Below, piece after piece: positions 1 to 9,576 of a stretch of 64,000 bases of DNA. The notes below the pieces were generated by a model. That model was not told where the DNA came from and did no database searches. It saw only the letters and a program-made list of their open reading frames with translations. Positions within the stretch are counted from its first letter, which is position 1, and each line of letters starts with the position of its first letter. The stretch covers positions 146,979 to 210,978 of the forward strand of contig JAJFIS010000021.1 in the NCBI GenBank assembly GCA_021774735.1, given 5' to 3'. The position numbers and the translations under genes were made by a program. Source of the DNA: Alphaproteobacteria bacterium. GTDB lineage: Bacteria > Pseudomonadota > Alphaproteobacteria > Sphingomonadales > Kordiimonadaceae.

Positions 1-64
1 GGTTTCGTGAGTATTACTGAACGAATTTGAGGCTTAGTGTGATCCCGTATTCTAATGCCCTAGC

Positions 65-757
65 TCAATGCAATTCGACCCACTTGTCTGAAGAATAATC
101 AAAGCATTTAATAATGCACCTACCATCACTATGAAATTGTAAGTGTTTATTTTGAGTAGGTATAGCAACAACATCTGGCCAAAAAGCAACGATATTTGTG
201 CCACCTTTTACACGAACACTTGGGTAAACTATGCCATCACCGCCACCATTTCTTATTTCGAGCGCTAATTGACGGGATTCGGTGTATTCATTAGGATGAA
301 GTTCTGGTGCATTTATATCTTCAATAGTGTGCATGTTACCTTTAATACTGCCCAGATAAACACGCTGTTGCATATCATCAGGGGAATGCTCTGAGGCTAG
401 TAGATGGTTGTTTAATATATGTACTCGTTCAGCTATAGAGGTCTCAAGACTATCAGATGCGTAATAAGCTCCATAGTTGCCGTTAGTAAATCGATCGCCC
501 TCTTTTTTGAAGTGCGTGAAGGCAGCCATTACAATTGATGCTCCTGGCCCGGTGATGCGCCTTGAAACGGGAACGAGAGATATATCCCCAACCTCTTGCT
601 TGATACGTGGATTAGTTGCCATTTCTAGCTCAATGAGAAATTCCCAATCCTCTACAGGCGCTATATCTTCAAATAAATCAATAGGAGGGTAGCATGAAGC
701 AATGGTTCTAAAAGCAGGTGAAAACTTTGTAATTGACAAGATGTGTTGAATTGTCAC
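65..757 (-). CDS. RES domain toxin of a type II toxin-antitoxin pair
   Basis: This 230-residue protein is read as a RES-family toxin; characterised members degrade NAD+ or ADP-ribosylate targets, and the exact activity here is not shown. The supporting motif is YGAYYASDSLETSIAE near residues 97-112, which holds the conserved Glu and Ser of the family, with a conserved-type Arg near residue 17 (FRTIASCYPP). It starts with GTG, two bases after the stop of the antitoxin gene, so the two are surely co-transcribed. The order antitoxin then toxin is usual for Xre/RES and ParS/ParT pairs. Regulation should come from the promoter upstream of the antitoxin. No signal peptide or membrane segment is seen. 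Confidence 0.85.
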   Translation of the reverse strand: MTIQHILSITKFSPAFRTIASCYPPIDLFEDIAPVEDWEFLIELEMATNPRIKQEVGDISLVPVSRRITGPGASIVMAAFTHFKKEGDRFTNGNYGAYYASDSLETSIAERVHILNNHLLASEHSPDDMQQRVYLGSIKGNMHTIEDINAPELHPNEYTESRQLALEIRNGGGDGIVYPSVRVKGGTNIVAFWPDVVAIPTQNKHLQFHSDGRCIIKCFDYSSDKWVELH

Positions 758-759
758 TT

Positions 760-1173
760 TTAGCCTCTAACTTGATCTAGATACTGTCGCACATAAGCCA
801 GATCAGTTAGGTCGCCACTCACCATACGGTCAATTGGGCTCTGTCCTCCGAATTTGTCATTGGCCTGATTAACCCAGCCATAGAGGTTGTCAGGGTTTTT
901 ATAGAGTATTCGGAGTGCCTTATGGATACCTATCAAGTAACTGATGCGGCGCATCGTGTCAGTAGGTACATGACCCAAGGCCCCTTTGCGAAGCTTATAG
1001 TATTTGCCTTTCTCAATATCACCGAGAAGGGACATGCCTTGAGATGGAGATAACTTCCATGCTTCGGCCAAATTAAAGAATGCACGAAAGCCTGCACCCT
1101 GGTGTTTTTTACTGCTCAGAACATCGCGAGGGACTTTAATCGCCATTTCAATGTCTTGCGTAGCCGTATTCAT
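760..1173 (-). CDS. Xre/MbcA/ParS-type antitoxin
   Basis: The 137-residue product matches antitoxins that neutralise RES toxins. The C-terminal third (YGWVNQANDKFGGQSP through the final Arg-Gly) is the typical MbcA/ParS toxin-binding domain, formerly DUF2384. The N-terminal part is helical and probably binds DNA. A strong ribosome site (AAGGAGAATGAT) sits directly before the ATG. A minus-strand promoter and an imperfect palindrome lie just upstream, which fits autoregulation as known for this family. It is the first gene of a two-gene operon with the RES toxin. Confidence 0.85.
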   Translation of the reverse strand: MNTATQDIEMAIKVPRDVLSSKKHQGAGFRAFFNLAEAWKLSPSQGMSLLGDIEKGKYYKLRKGALGHVPTDTMRRISYLIGIHKALRILYKNPDNLYGWVNQANDKFGGQSPIDRMVSGDLTDLAYVRQYLDQVRG

Positions 1174-1197
1174 ATCATTCTCCTTAATTTAATAAAA

Positions 1198-1227
1198 AGT
1201 ATAAAATAAATAGTTCACAATGTAAAC
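1198..1227 (-). promoter_or_regulatory. Promoter and candidate operator of the RES/Xre operon
   Basis: On the minus strand TTTACA (1221-1226) and TATACT (1198-1203) are separated by 17 bases, each five of six to the sigma-70 consensus. The -35 box lies inside an imperfect palindrome, GTTCACA-A-TGTAAAC at 1213-1227 with one mismatched pair. A second perfect palindrome, ATTAATATTAAT, is at 1232-1243. The arrangement would let the antitoxin complex block the polymerase; binding itself is inference. Confidence 0.55.
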
Positions 1228-1296
1228 AAAAATTAATATTAATGTATAATGGAAACAGTAATTTTAAATATTCTTGCACTTTCGGTAATTCATGCC

Positions 1297-1327
1297 GAGG
1301 CGTGGCACAGGTAGCCGCGTCTTTTTT
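1297..1327 (+). terminator. Intrinsic-terminator-like hairpin on the plus strand
   Basis: GAGGCGTGGC (1297-1306) can pair with GCCGCGTCTT (1314-1323), allowing three G-U pairs, around a 7-base loop, and is followed by further T residues. The T-run is on the plus strand only, although both flanking genes are on the minus strand. It may end a short unannotated plus-strand transcript, since a perfect TATAAT lies at 1245-1250. Confidence 0.45.
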
Positions 1328-1347
1328 AATGTAATTTGGCAGCGGGG

Positions 1348-2781
1348 CTATCCGGCAGTGCCGCCTACCGTTAGGCCGTTTATGCGCATGGTTGGTTGAC
1401 CAACACCAACAGGAACGCTCTGCCCGCCTTTGCCGCACATGCCAACGCCGCTATCCAGCTTAAGGTCATTACCGATCATGGAAACCCGCTTGAGCACATC
1501 AGGCCCGTTACCAATGAGGGTGGCACCCTTGACCGGTTCACAGACCTTGCCGCCGCGCAGGCGGTAAGCCTCCGTGCAGCTGAAGACAAATTTACCGCTG
1601 GTAATGTCAACTTGGCCTCCGCCGAAGTTCACCGCATAGATGCCGTCCTTAACGCTGGAGACAATTTCATTTGGATCATCTTTGCCGCCCAACATGAAGG
1701 TGTTGGTCATTCGCGGCATTGGGGCGTGTGCGAAACTTTGGCGGCGACCATTGCCAGTGGCTTCAACCCCCATCAAGCGAGCATTTAAGCGGTCCTGCAT
1801 ATAGCCTGTTAAAATGCCGTCTTCAATTAATACCGTGCGCTCTGTGGGTGTGCCTTCATCGTCAATGGTCAGCGAACCCCGGCGGTCATTAATGGTGCCA
1901 TCATCGACCACGGTAACGCCGGGCGCGGCGACCCGTTCTCCCATCAAGCCAGCGAATGCGGATGTGCCCTTACGGTTAAAGTCACCTTCTAAGCCGTGGC
2001 CGATGGCTTCATGCAGCAGCACACCGGGCCAGCCGGGGCCAAGAACCACGGTCATTTCGCCCGCCGGTGCGGCAACAGAGTCTAAATTAACATCAGCTTG
2101 GCGCAAGGCTTCCCGCACTTGGCCTTGCCAGTGGTCAGCTTCAAACAAACTGTCATAGAGATAGCGACCACCACAGCCGTCAGAGCCAATTTCTTGCCGG
2201 TCCCCAACGCCCAACATTATTTGCACGTTCAGCCGGACGAGGGGTCTGATATCCCGCATACGCTCCCCGTCGGGCCTGATAACTTCAACCACTTTCCAAC
2301 TACCAATTAGGGAGGCGGATACTTGCCGAACGCGGGGATCTAAAGCCCGGGCAAAAGCGTCAATGTCTTCGAGCAGCTTCACTTTGCGGCCAAAGTCGAT
2401 GCCGCCCAGCGGGTTCGTGTCGCTGTAGAGCTGTTTGTTGGACCGTGCCGGGGCTAGGGCTATTGAACCGGAGGTACCTGTGCGCACGGCTTGAACCGTG
2501 CTGGCTGCGCGCTTTATTGCCGCTTCGCTTAATTCATTAGAATGGGCGTAGCCGGTTGATAGTCCGGTAACTGCCCGAAGGCCAAAACCCTGCGTTTGAT
2601 CAAAGCTGGCGGCTTTTAATATGCCATCATCAAAACTGAAGGATTCTGACTGGGTTGATTCTAAATATAACTCGCCGTCATCCATTCCTGTAAGAGATTG
2701 CGACACCAAGCCATCGATTCGGCTTTCATCAAGGTCGCTGTTTTCAAAAAAGAAATTTAAAGCCTGCGGGTCACTGGGCAT
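1348..2781 (-). CDS. tldD: TldD metalloprotease
   Basis: TldD forms a heterodimeric zinc metalloprotease with TldE/PmbA that cleaves unfolded peptides and takes part in peptide antibiotic maturation and antitoxin turnover. The zinc motif HEAIGH followed by GLEGD is clear at about residue 257 of the chosen frame, and the C-terminal GVGMCGKGGQSVPVGVGQP block is typical. The start at 2781 (MPSDPQ) is chosen because GAGGA lies eight bases upstream; an in-frame ATG 33 bases further up (2814) lacks a ribosome site. The resulting 477 residues match the usual family length of about 480. Its partner TldE/PmbA is not in the window. Confidence 0.93.
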   Translation of the reverse strand: MPSDPQALNFFFENSDLDESRIDGLVSQSLTGMDDGELYLESTQSESFSFDDGILKAASFDQTQGFGLRAVTGLSTGYAHSNELSEAAIKRAASTVQAVRTGTSGSIALAPARSNKQLYSDTNPLGGIDFGRKVKLLEDIDAFARALDPRVRQVSASLIGSWKVVEVIRPDGERMRDIRPLVRLNVQIMLGVGDRQEIGSDGCGGRYLYDSLFEADHWQGQVREALRQADVNLDSVAAPAGEMTVVLGPGWPGVLLHEAIGHGLEGDFNRKGTSAFAGLMGERVAAPGVTVVDDGTINDRRGSLTIDDEGTPTERTVLIEDGILTGYMQDRLNARLMGVEATGNGRRQSFAHAPMPRMTNTFMLGGKDDPNEIVSSVKDGIYAVNFGGGQVDITSGKFVFSCTEAYRLRGGKVCEPVKGATLIGNGPDVLKRVSMIGNDLKLDSGVGMCGKGGQSVPVGVGQPTMRINGLTVGGTAG

Positions 2782-2948
2782 GGATGGGTCCTCGAAAATG
2801 AAATTATTCAGCATTTAAGTGCGCTATACCATGGGCTAGCACGATATTTACTTTCAGCAAAGAGGTAAGCGACCGACCTTTGTAATTAAAAGATAAGCCT
2901 GTGATTTAATAAAATATCAAAAAAATAACAAATATCGTGTCGATTTAC

Positions 2949-2976
2949 TTGTTCCCTTAACATAGTTTGGTATAAC
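2949..2976 (+). promoter_or_regulatory. Candidate sigma-70 promoter of the cytochrome oxidase operon
   Basis: TTGTTC (2949-2954) and TATAAC (2971-2976) are 16 bases apart. The -10 box is five of six to consensus; the -35 box keeps only the TTG core. It would give a leader of about 180 bases before ctaC, containing the inverted repeat at 2995-3019. Confidence 0.35.
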
Positions 2977-2994
2977 GTGCGGCAATCAGGGGTT

Positions 2995-3019
2995 CCATGT
3001 CATGACACGCATGATATGG
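2995..3019. promoter_or_regulatory. Inverted repeat in the ctaC leader
   Basis: CCATGTCATG and CATGATATGG form 10-base arms with one mismatch (G-U capable) around ACACG. It lies just downstream of the candidate promoter, a position suited to an operator or an RNA hairpin. No regulator can be assigned. Confidence 0.35.
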
Positions 3020-3162
3020 CACTGCTTAGTAGAGTGTCCTTGAACGAAGTGATTGCCTAGGCGCGACAGACCTTCAGATTAAGATGTAGGACTGAATGGG
3101 TCATAAAATTGGGTTAAATCATTCTTCGTTTGAAGGCATGGGGTAAAATAAGGAACGTAATT

Positions 3163-4104
3163 ATGACGTTGAAAAGGCTTACAGGCACAATCTTTGCCTC
3201 GTTCGCGGCCTTGGTTGCTTTTAGTGTAACCGCGCTCGCAAGCGGAAAGTACCACGGCCCAACACCAAAAGCGACAGAGATGCAGCCACCTGTGAATGAA
3301 TTGGCGCGTCGGCTGCAAGATTTTCACTATGATTGGTTGATGCCAGTGATGATCATTATATCCGTCATCGTTTTTATCTTGATGGCTTATATTGTGCTCA
3401 AGTTCCGCGCGAAGGCAAGCCCAACGCCTTCTAAAACCACGCATAACACCTTGCTGGAAGTGATATGGACCGGAATTCCAATTTTAATATTGGCCTTGAT
3501 TATCGTGCCATCATGGAAGTTGCTCTATTTCCAAGACACTATCCCTGAAACAGAATTTGCCGTTCGCATCATTGGTAACCAGTGGAACTGGACTTATGAA
3601 TATCCGGACCACGACGGTGTTAACTTCACAGCAGTTATGGTACCTGATAATGCTTTTGAAAATAACCCTGTGGGGGGTTTTGACCCGGCTGTGAAGGCTG
3701 AATATGAAACGGCATTGGCGGATTTTCTCGGGAAGCCTGCAGTGTTGAACGCTCGTTTATTGGACACTGACCTGCGCATGGTTGTACCGGTTAATACCAA
3801 AATTAAAGTTTATTTAACCGCGTCGGACGTGATCCACGCTTGGACCATACCAGCCTTTGGCGTCAAGCTTGATGCGGTTCCAGGGCGTCAGAATGAGACA
3901 TGGTTCGAAGCCGAAGAGCTTGGCACCTATTATGGTCAATGCTCAGAGCTTTGCGGAAAAGACCATGCCTATATGCCCATCGTGGTTGAAGTTGTCTCGA
4001 AGGCAGACTTTGCAGCGTGGGTAGAGCGCGCGAAACTTGAATTTGCTGATACCGGTGCTCAGCGCCAGTTTGCAGCCACCAGCGCTTCTGTCGCTGGTCA
4101 TTAA
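3163..4104 (+). CDS. ctaC: Cytochrome c oxidase subunit II
   Basis: Subunit II of the aa3-type oxidase accepts electrons from cytochrome c through its CuA centre. The CuA ligand block CSELCGKDHAYMP lies near the C-terminus, with the upstream aromatic stretch QWNWTYEYP. The protein has an N-terminal signal-like segment followed by two membrane helices (HYDWLMPVMIIISVIVF and the region around IWTGIPILILALII) and a periplasmic cupredoxin domain. The start at 3163 (MTLKRLTG) has AAGGAA upstream; an in-frame ATG 33 bases earlier has no ribosome site. It opens the operon with ctaD 25 bases downstream. Confidence 0.95.
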   Translation: MTLKRLTGTIFASFAALVAFSVTALASGKYHGPTPKATEMQPPVNELARRLQDFHYDWLMPVMIIISVIVFILMAYIVLKFRAKASPTPSKTTHNTLLEVIWTGIPILILALIIVPSWKLLYFQDTIPETEFAVRIIGNQWNWTYEYPDHDGVNFTAVMVPDNAFENNPVGGFDPAVKAEYETALADFLGKPAVLNARLLDTDLRMVVPVNTKIKVYLTASDVIHAWTIPAFGVKLDAVPGRQNETWFEAEELGTYYGQCSELCGKDHAYMPIVVEVVSKADFAAWVERAKLEFADTGAQRQFAATSASVAGH

Positions 4105-4111
4105 GGGTTAG

Positions 4112-5740
<1,629 letters not shown>

Positions 5741-5755
5741 TTGGAGCTGACGCCC

Positions 5756-6688
5756 ATGTCTGATATGGCAGAAGCATTAGAGGGAAATGACCCAATGACC
5801 GCTGCGTTTTCGGCGCAGCGGCAAGCGGATGCAGCAGATTTTATCGCGCTGCTGAAGCCCCGGGTTATGTCGCTTGTTATCTTTACAGCTTTTGTTGGGC
5901 TGATAGCGGCACCGGGCACTATGAACCCCGTGCTTGCCTTTTCGGCGCTGTTGCTTATCGCCATAGGCGCGGGGGCCTCTGGTGCGCTTAATATGTGGTA
6001 TGACGCTGATATTGACGCAGTGATGAAACGCACCGCTGATCGCCCGGTCCCTGCAGGCCGAGTAAGTGCTGGTGATGCCCTAGGTTTTGGCATGACCTTG
6101 TCTGTGGGCTCGGTTCTATTAACGGGCTTACTTGTTAATTTTACTGCGGCATTTCTTTTGGCGCTGACTATATTTTTCTATGTGGTTATTTACACTATGT
6201 GGCTTAAGCGTTTAACGCCGCAAAATATTGTCATTGGTGGTGCTGCGGGGGCTTTCCCGCCCATGATTGGCTGGGCTGCAGTTACCAATAGCGTGACGAT
6301 AGAATCGCTGGTTTTATTTGGTATTATTTTCCTTTGGACGCCGCCGCATTTTTGGTCACTGTCTTTGTTTATCGGTGAAGATTACCGCAAAGTTGGGGTG
6401 CCAATGTTACCCGTGGTGGCGGGCAAGGCAGTAACCCGCAATCAAATTATGCTCTATAGCCTTTTGGTGGCGCCCTTTGCTGTGTTGCCATGGTATATGG
6501 GGTTCGCAGGGCCAGTTTACGGTGCAACGGCGGCCCTTCTTGGAGCTATATTTTTAACCATGGCATTCCATGTGTGGCGGGGAAAGGAAAAAGCAGAACG
6601 TAAACTGTTTGCTTTTTCAATCGTCTATTTATTTGTGCTGTTTGCGACCTTGGCGTTTGAGCGTATTATTGTAGGAGCGATGGCATGA
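5756..6688 (+). CDS. ctaB: Protohaem IX farnesyltransferase (haem O synthase)
   Basis: CtaB adds a farnesyl chain to haem B to make haem O, the precursor of haem A for the oxidase. The prenyltransferase motif [15 protein letters not shown] is visible, together with several hydrophobic helices consistent with a UbiA-fold integral membrane enzyme. The start at 5756 ([10 protein letters not shown]) is preferred because GGAG lies upstream; a TTG directly after the ctaD stop is in frame but would place that ribosome site inside the gene. The last codons overlap the start of the next small gene by four bases (ATGA), showing translational coupling. Confidence 0.95.
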   Translation: MSDMAEALEGNDPMTAAFSAQRQADAADFIALLKPRVMSLVIFTAFVGLIAAPGTMNPVLAFSALLLIAIGAGASGALNMWYDADIDAVMKRTADRPVPAGRVSAGDALGFGMTLSVGSVLLTGLLVNFTAAFLLALTIFFYVVIYTMWLKRLTPQNIVIGGAAGAFPPMIGWAAVTNSVTIESLVLFGIIFLWTPPHFWSLSLFIGEDYRKVGVPMLPVVAGKAVTRNQIMLYSLLVAPFAVLPWYMGFAGPVYGATAALLGAIFLTMAFHVWRGKEKAERKLFAFSIVYLFVLFATLAFERIIVGAMA

Positions 6689-6834
6689 GCGAATTTCCCG
6701 AAACTTATGAAATGAGCGAGGAAGACAAGAAGCGCCTAAAGAAGCGCAATCGCGCGCTGGGTTTATCGCTTTTCGTCTTTGTCATACTGATTGGTGTTGT
6801 GAGCTATTATAAAGTTATGGTGGCGACGCCTTGA
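6685..6834 (+). CDS. Small CoxF-like membrane protein of the oxidase operon
   Basis: This 49-residue protein starts at an ATG overlapping the ctaB stop and ends with TGA overlapping the TTG start of ctaG. It has a charged N-terminus ([14 protein letters not shown]) followed by one membrane helix of about 22 residues ([18 protein letters not shown]). A small single-span protein between ctaB and ctaG is a common alphaproteobacterial arrangement, often called CoxF or CtaF. Its function is not well established; a structural or assembly role is inferred from position. Confidence 0.8.
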   Translation: MSEFPETYEMSEEDKKRLKKRNRALGLSLFVFVILIGVVSYYKVMVATP

Positions 6835-7415
6835 GTATTGCAGCGGTCATAAATTCAGCTGATAAGCAGCAAAACCAAAATAGAAAGCTTGCTATTGTCA
6901 TGGGCCTTGTGGCGGCTGGCATGGTGGGTATGGCCTTTGCAGCAGTTCCGCTTTACCAGCTCTTTTGCCAAGTTACCGGTTACGGCGGCACAACTCAGCA
7001 GGCCGAGGCAGCAAGTGACATTGTGCTTGACCGGGATATGAAGGTCCGGTTTCTGGCCAATACCCATCGGGATATGCCGTGGCAATTTAAGCCAGTACAA
7101 AATAGTCAGAAGTTAAAGATTGGCACACAAGCGATTGCCTATTTTGAGGCCTATAATCCAACGGATAAGCCGATCACTGGCACGGCAACATTTAATGTAA
7201 CCCCCCATAAGGCGGGTGAATATTTTGCCAAGATCGATTGTTTTTGCTTTACCGAGCAGACGTTGCAGGCCGGTGAACGGGTAAAAATGCCAGTAGTATA
7301 TTTTATTGATCCTCTGATTAATGAGGATATAAATTTAGATGAGGTCACAGAGATCGGGTTGTCATATACTTTTTTCGTGCTGAAAGAAGACGGCGACAAG
7401 ATAACAGGACCGTGA
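6831..7415 (+). CDS. ctaG: Cytochrome c oxidase assembly protein CtaG/Cox11
   Basis: CtaG delivers copper to the CuB site of subunit I. The 194-residue protein has one N-terminal membrane helix (IVMGLVAAGMVGMAFAAVPLYQLFCQVTG region) and a periplasmic domain containing the copper-binding CFCFTEQ motif, with DPLINED and GLSYTFF near the end as in Cox11. Translation probably begins at a TTG that overlaps the stop of the preceding gene; the first usable ATG would remove the start of the membrane helix. Confidence 0.93.
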   Translation: MSIAAVINSADKQQNQNRKLAIVMGLVAAGMVGMAFAAVPLYQLFCQVTGYGGTTQQAEAASDIVLDRDMKVRFLANTHRDMPWQFKPVQNSQKLKIGTQAIAYFEAYNPTDKPITGTATFNVTPHKAGEYFAKIDCFCFTEQTLQAGERVKMPVVYFIDPLINEDINLDEVTEIGLSYTFFVLKEDGDKITGP

Positions 7416-7478
7416 ACAGTTTGTAACGGGAATAGGCCAAAAGGGATTATATCCTGAGGCCATTTGAGGAGAAGTTAT

Positions 7479-8330
7479 ATGGCGGGCGACGTCAAACACG
7501 ATTATCACTTGGTAAACCCGAGCCCATGGCCGGCGGTGGCCTCTGTGGCGATTTTATTGGTGACATTTGGAGCAGTTTTCACCATGAAACCGGATGCCTC
7601 TTTATTCGGATTGAAGGGTGTCTCTTTTGGTAAATTTGCATTCTTTGGTGGGCTGTTGATGTTGTTTTACACCCTTTTTCAGTGGTGGAAAGATGTGGTG
7701 GTAGAAGCCCACGACGGTGATCACACTCCTGTTGTGCAGATAGGCTTGCGCTATGGCATGATTTTGTTCATTGCTTCAGAGGTTATGTTCTTTGTGGCAT
7801 GGTTCTGGGCTTTCTTTAACTCAGCGCTTTATCCCCATGCCTTTGTTGATAGCCCAGAGGCTTTGTGGCAAATTACATCAGCGGCCGCATGGCCCCCCGC
7901 TAGTATTCAAACATTTGATCCATGGCATTTGCCCTTCATCAATACACTCATATTGTTGCTGTCTGGCACGACGGTAACATGGGCGCACCATGCCTTGATC
8001 GAAGGTGACCGTGAAGGTCTTAAAAAAGGGCTATTACTAACAGTACTCTTGGGCGCGCTGTTTACCACATTCCAAGTCTATGAATATGCCCATGCTGAAT
8101 TTGGCATCGCTGGTAATGTATATGGATCAACCTTCTATATGGCCACTGGCTTTCACGGCTTTCACGTCCTTGTAGGAACCATCTTCCTGCTTGTATGTTT
8201 GATCCGCTCCCATAAAGGTCACTTTAAGCCAGAGCAACATTTTGGATTTGAATCTGCCGCTTGGTATTGGCACTTTGTCGATGTAGTTTGGATATTCCTC
8301 TTCTTCGTGATTTACATCTGGGGCAGTTGA
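7479..8330 (+). CDS. ctaE: Cytochrome c oxidase subunit III
   Basis: Subunit III is the seven-helix accessory subunit that stabilises the aa3 oxidase. The 283-residue product shows the family blocks [27 protein letters not shown] and [11 protein letters not shown]. The start at 7479 ([11 protein letters not shown]) carries a strong GAGGAGAAG ribosome site; an in-frame TTG 15 bases upstream is part of that site and is rejected. The stop shares its last base with the ATG of the next gene, so the two are coupled. Confidence 0.96.
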   Translation: MAGDVKHDYHLVNPSPWPAVASVAILLVTFGAVFTMKPDASLFGLKGVSFGKFAFFGGLLMLFYTLFQWWKDVVVEAHDGDHTPVVQIGLRYGMILFIASEVMFFVAWFWAFFNSALYPHAFVDSPEALWQITSAAAWPPASIQTFDPWHLPFINTLILLLSGTTVTWAHHALIEGDREGLKKGLLLTVLLGALFTTFQVYEYAHAEFGIAGNVYGSTFYMATGFHGFHVLVGTIFLLVCLIRSHKGHFKPEQHFGFESAAWYWHFVDVVWIFLFFVIYIWGS

Positions 8331-8761
8331 TGGGATTGAGCGAATCTGATCAAGAAACAAGCACCGATCCTGCAGCAATTGCAGGGTCGGTGTCGCCGTT
8401 TAAGGCCGGCGTTACATGTCGTTGCCCCACCTGCGGCAAGGGAGTTATCTATGATGGTTTGCTAACTTTGCGCACCAATTGTGACACATGCAATTTTGAC
8501 CTCAGTAAAGCGGACCCGGGGGATGGCCCAGCAGTATTTGTCATCTTCATTCTCGGCGCCATCGCTACTATACTAGCCTTGATTATAGATAATTTTTTCG
8601 CACCACCCTTGTGGGCTATGGCACTTATCATGAGTGTCGTCATTTTTGGCGGGGCAATATGGTTGCTCAGGATGATGAAGGCTTTATTGATTGCCTTGCA
8701 ATTCCGCCACGGTGCCCAAGAAATACGATCTGATGATCAAATCAACCGTGAAGAAAATTGA
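8330..8761 (+). CDS. DUF983 zinc-ribbon membrane protein
   Basis: The 143-residue protein belongs to the DUF983 family, which often sits in alphaproteobacterial oxidase operons; its function is unknown. Two CxxC pairs (CRCPTCGKG and CDTCNFDL) suggest a small metal-binding ribbon, followed by two membrane helices (VFVIFILGAIATILALII and WAMALIMSVVIFGGAIWLL). The start overlaps the ctaE stop as TGATG and the end overlaps the SURF1 gene start by one base, so it lies in a tightly coupled operon. A role in oxidase maturation is inferred from context. Confidence 0.85.
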   Translation: MGLSESDQETSTDPAAIAGSVSPFKAGVTCRCPTCGKGVIYDGLLTLRTNCDTCNFDLSKADPGDGPAVFVIFILGAIATILALIIDNFFAPPLWAMALIMSVVIFGGAIWLLRMMKALLIALQFRHGAQEIRSDDQINREEN

Positions 8762-9483
8762 TGCGAAATACGCACTTTCATGCCAGCGCTCTGCTGTGGT
8801 TTGTTTACCTGATAATGTTTGGCACGCTCCTCTATTTGGGGCAGTGGCAAGCGCGCAAAGTTGGCCCAAAGACGGAAATGTTGGCCCAAATTGAGCTGGG
8901 CATGGCCGCAGATCCCACTGAATTACTCCCCCATCTTGATGACCCTCAAGCTATCGAATATCAGCGGGTATATTTCACGGGCATTTTAATGGACGTTGAG
9001 GCTATCCATGTTTTTGGCACCAATCTGGCTGGAGCACCGGGCTTTTATATCTATGTTCCAGTTCAGCGACTGGTGGGCGATCCGGTAATTGTGAATTTTG
9101 GGTGGGTACCATATGACCATACGGGACCTGTGTATCTGCCAAAGGGGGAGCCAGTGCAGATCAGTGGCATTATGCGCGCTAGTGGACGCTCAGGCTCCTT
9201 CACGCCTGCCAATGAACCGGACAATAACATATGGTTCAATGCCGATGTCTATGCCATGGCGGCCCATTTCGGTTTAGATGAGTTTGAGCGCTACCGTATT
9301 TTTTATGACGGTGATCATGTGTCAGAGGATAATCAATTACCGGTGCCGCTTGGCGGGCAAACCATTGTTAACATCCCTAATAACCACCTGAGTTATGCCT
9401 TCACATGGTATGGCTTGGCTTTGTCTCTAACGGGTGTATTTGTTTTTTATGGTTTTAGCAGCCAGTCTAAGGGCCTAAAATAA
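8761..9483 (+). CDS. SURF1 family oxidase assembly factor
   Basis: SURF1 proteins bind haem A and help insert it into subunit I. The 240-residue product has the expected topology: one helix near the N-terminus (LLWFVYLIMFGTLLYLGQWQ) and one at the C-terminus (YAFTWYGLALSLTGVFVFY), enclosing a periplasmic domain. The GQWQARK, NFGWVP and NNHLSYAFTWYG blocks are characteristic. Its ATG overlaps the stop of the DUF983 gene. It closes the oxidase operon; thrC follows 93 bases later. Confidence 0.92.
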   Translation: MRNTHFHASALLWFVYLIMFGTLLYLGQWQARKVGPKTEMLAQIELGMAADPTELLPHLDDPQAIEYQRVYFTGILMDVEAIHVFGTNLAGAPGFYIYVPVQRLVGDPVIVNFGWVPYDHTGPVYLPKGEPVQISGIMRASGRSGSFTPANEPDNNIWFNADVYAMAAHFGLDEFERYRIFYDGDHVSEDNQLPVPLGGQTIVNIPNNHLSYAFTWYGLALSLTGVFVFYGFSSQSKGLK

Positions 9484-9497
9484 TACGCCAAACGTTA

Positions 9498-9549
9498 AGA
9501 ATCACCACGCTTGCATGGGGCACTAAAGCACCCTAAAAGACGTGGTTCT
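9498..9549 (+). promoter_or_regulatory. Imperfect hairpin in the thrC leader
   Basis: AGAA(tca)CCACG at 9498-9509 pairs with CGTGGTTCT at 9541-9549, with a 3-base bulge. A weak inner GGG/CCC helix may form within it. It lies between the SURF1 stop and the chosen thrC start. No T-run follows, so it is not an obvious terminator; a role in thrC expression is only a possibility. Confidence 0.3.
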
Positions 9550-9576
9550 GAAAAGAAAAGAATTGGACTGCGAGCT

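Larger units (their letters stand above)
2782..3162. other. Intergenic region between tldD and the oxidase operon
   Basis: This 381-base non-coding stretch separates two divergent genes. It is AT-rich near tldD. It holds a plausible plus-strand promoter (2949-2976) and an inverted repeat (2995-3019), both annotated separately. No convincing small ORF is seen. Confidence 0.6.

Noticed and set aside
1184..1438. 84-codon minus-strand ORF
   Set aside because: It overlaps the 3' end of tldD in another frame and runs through the AT-rich promoter region of the toxin-antitoxin operon.
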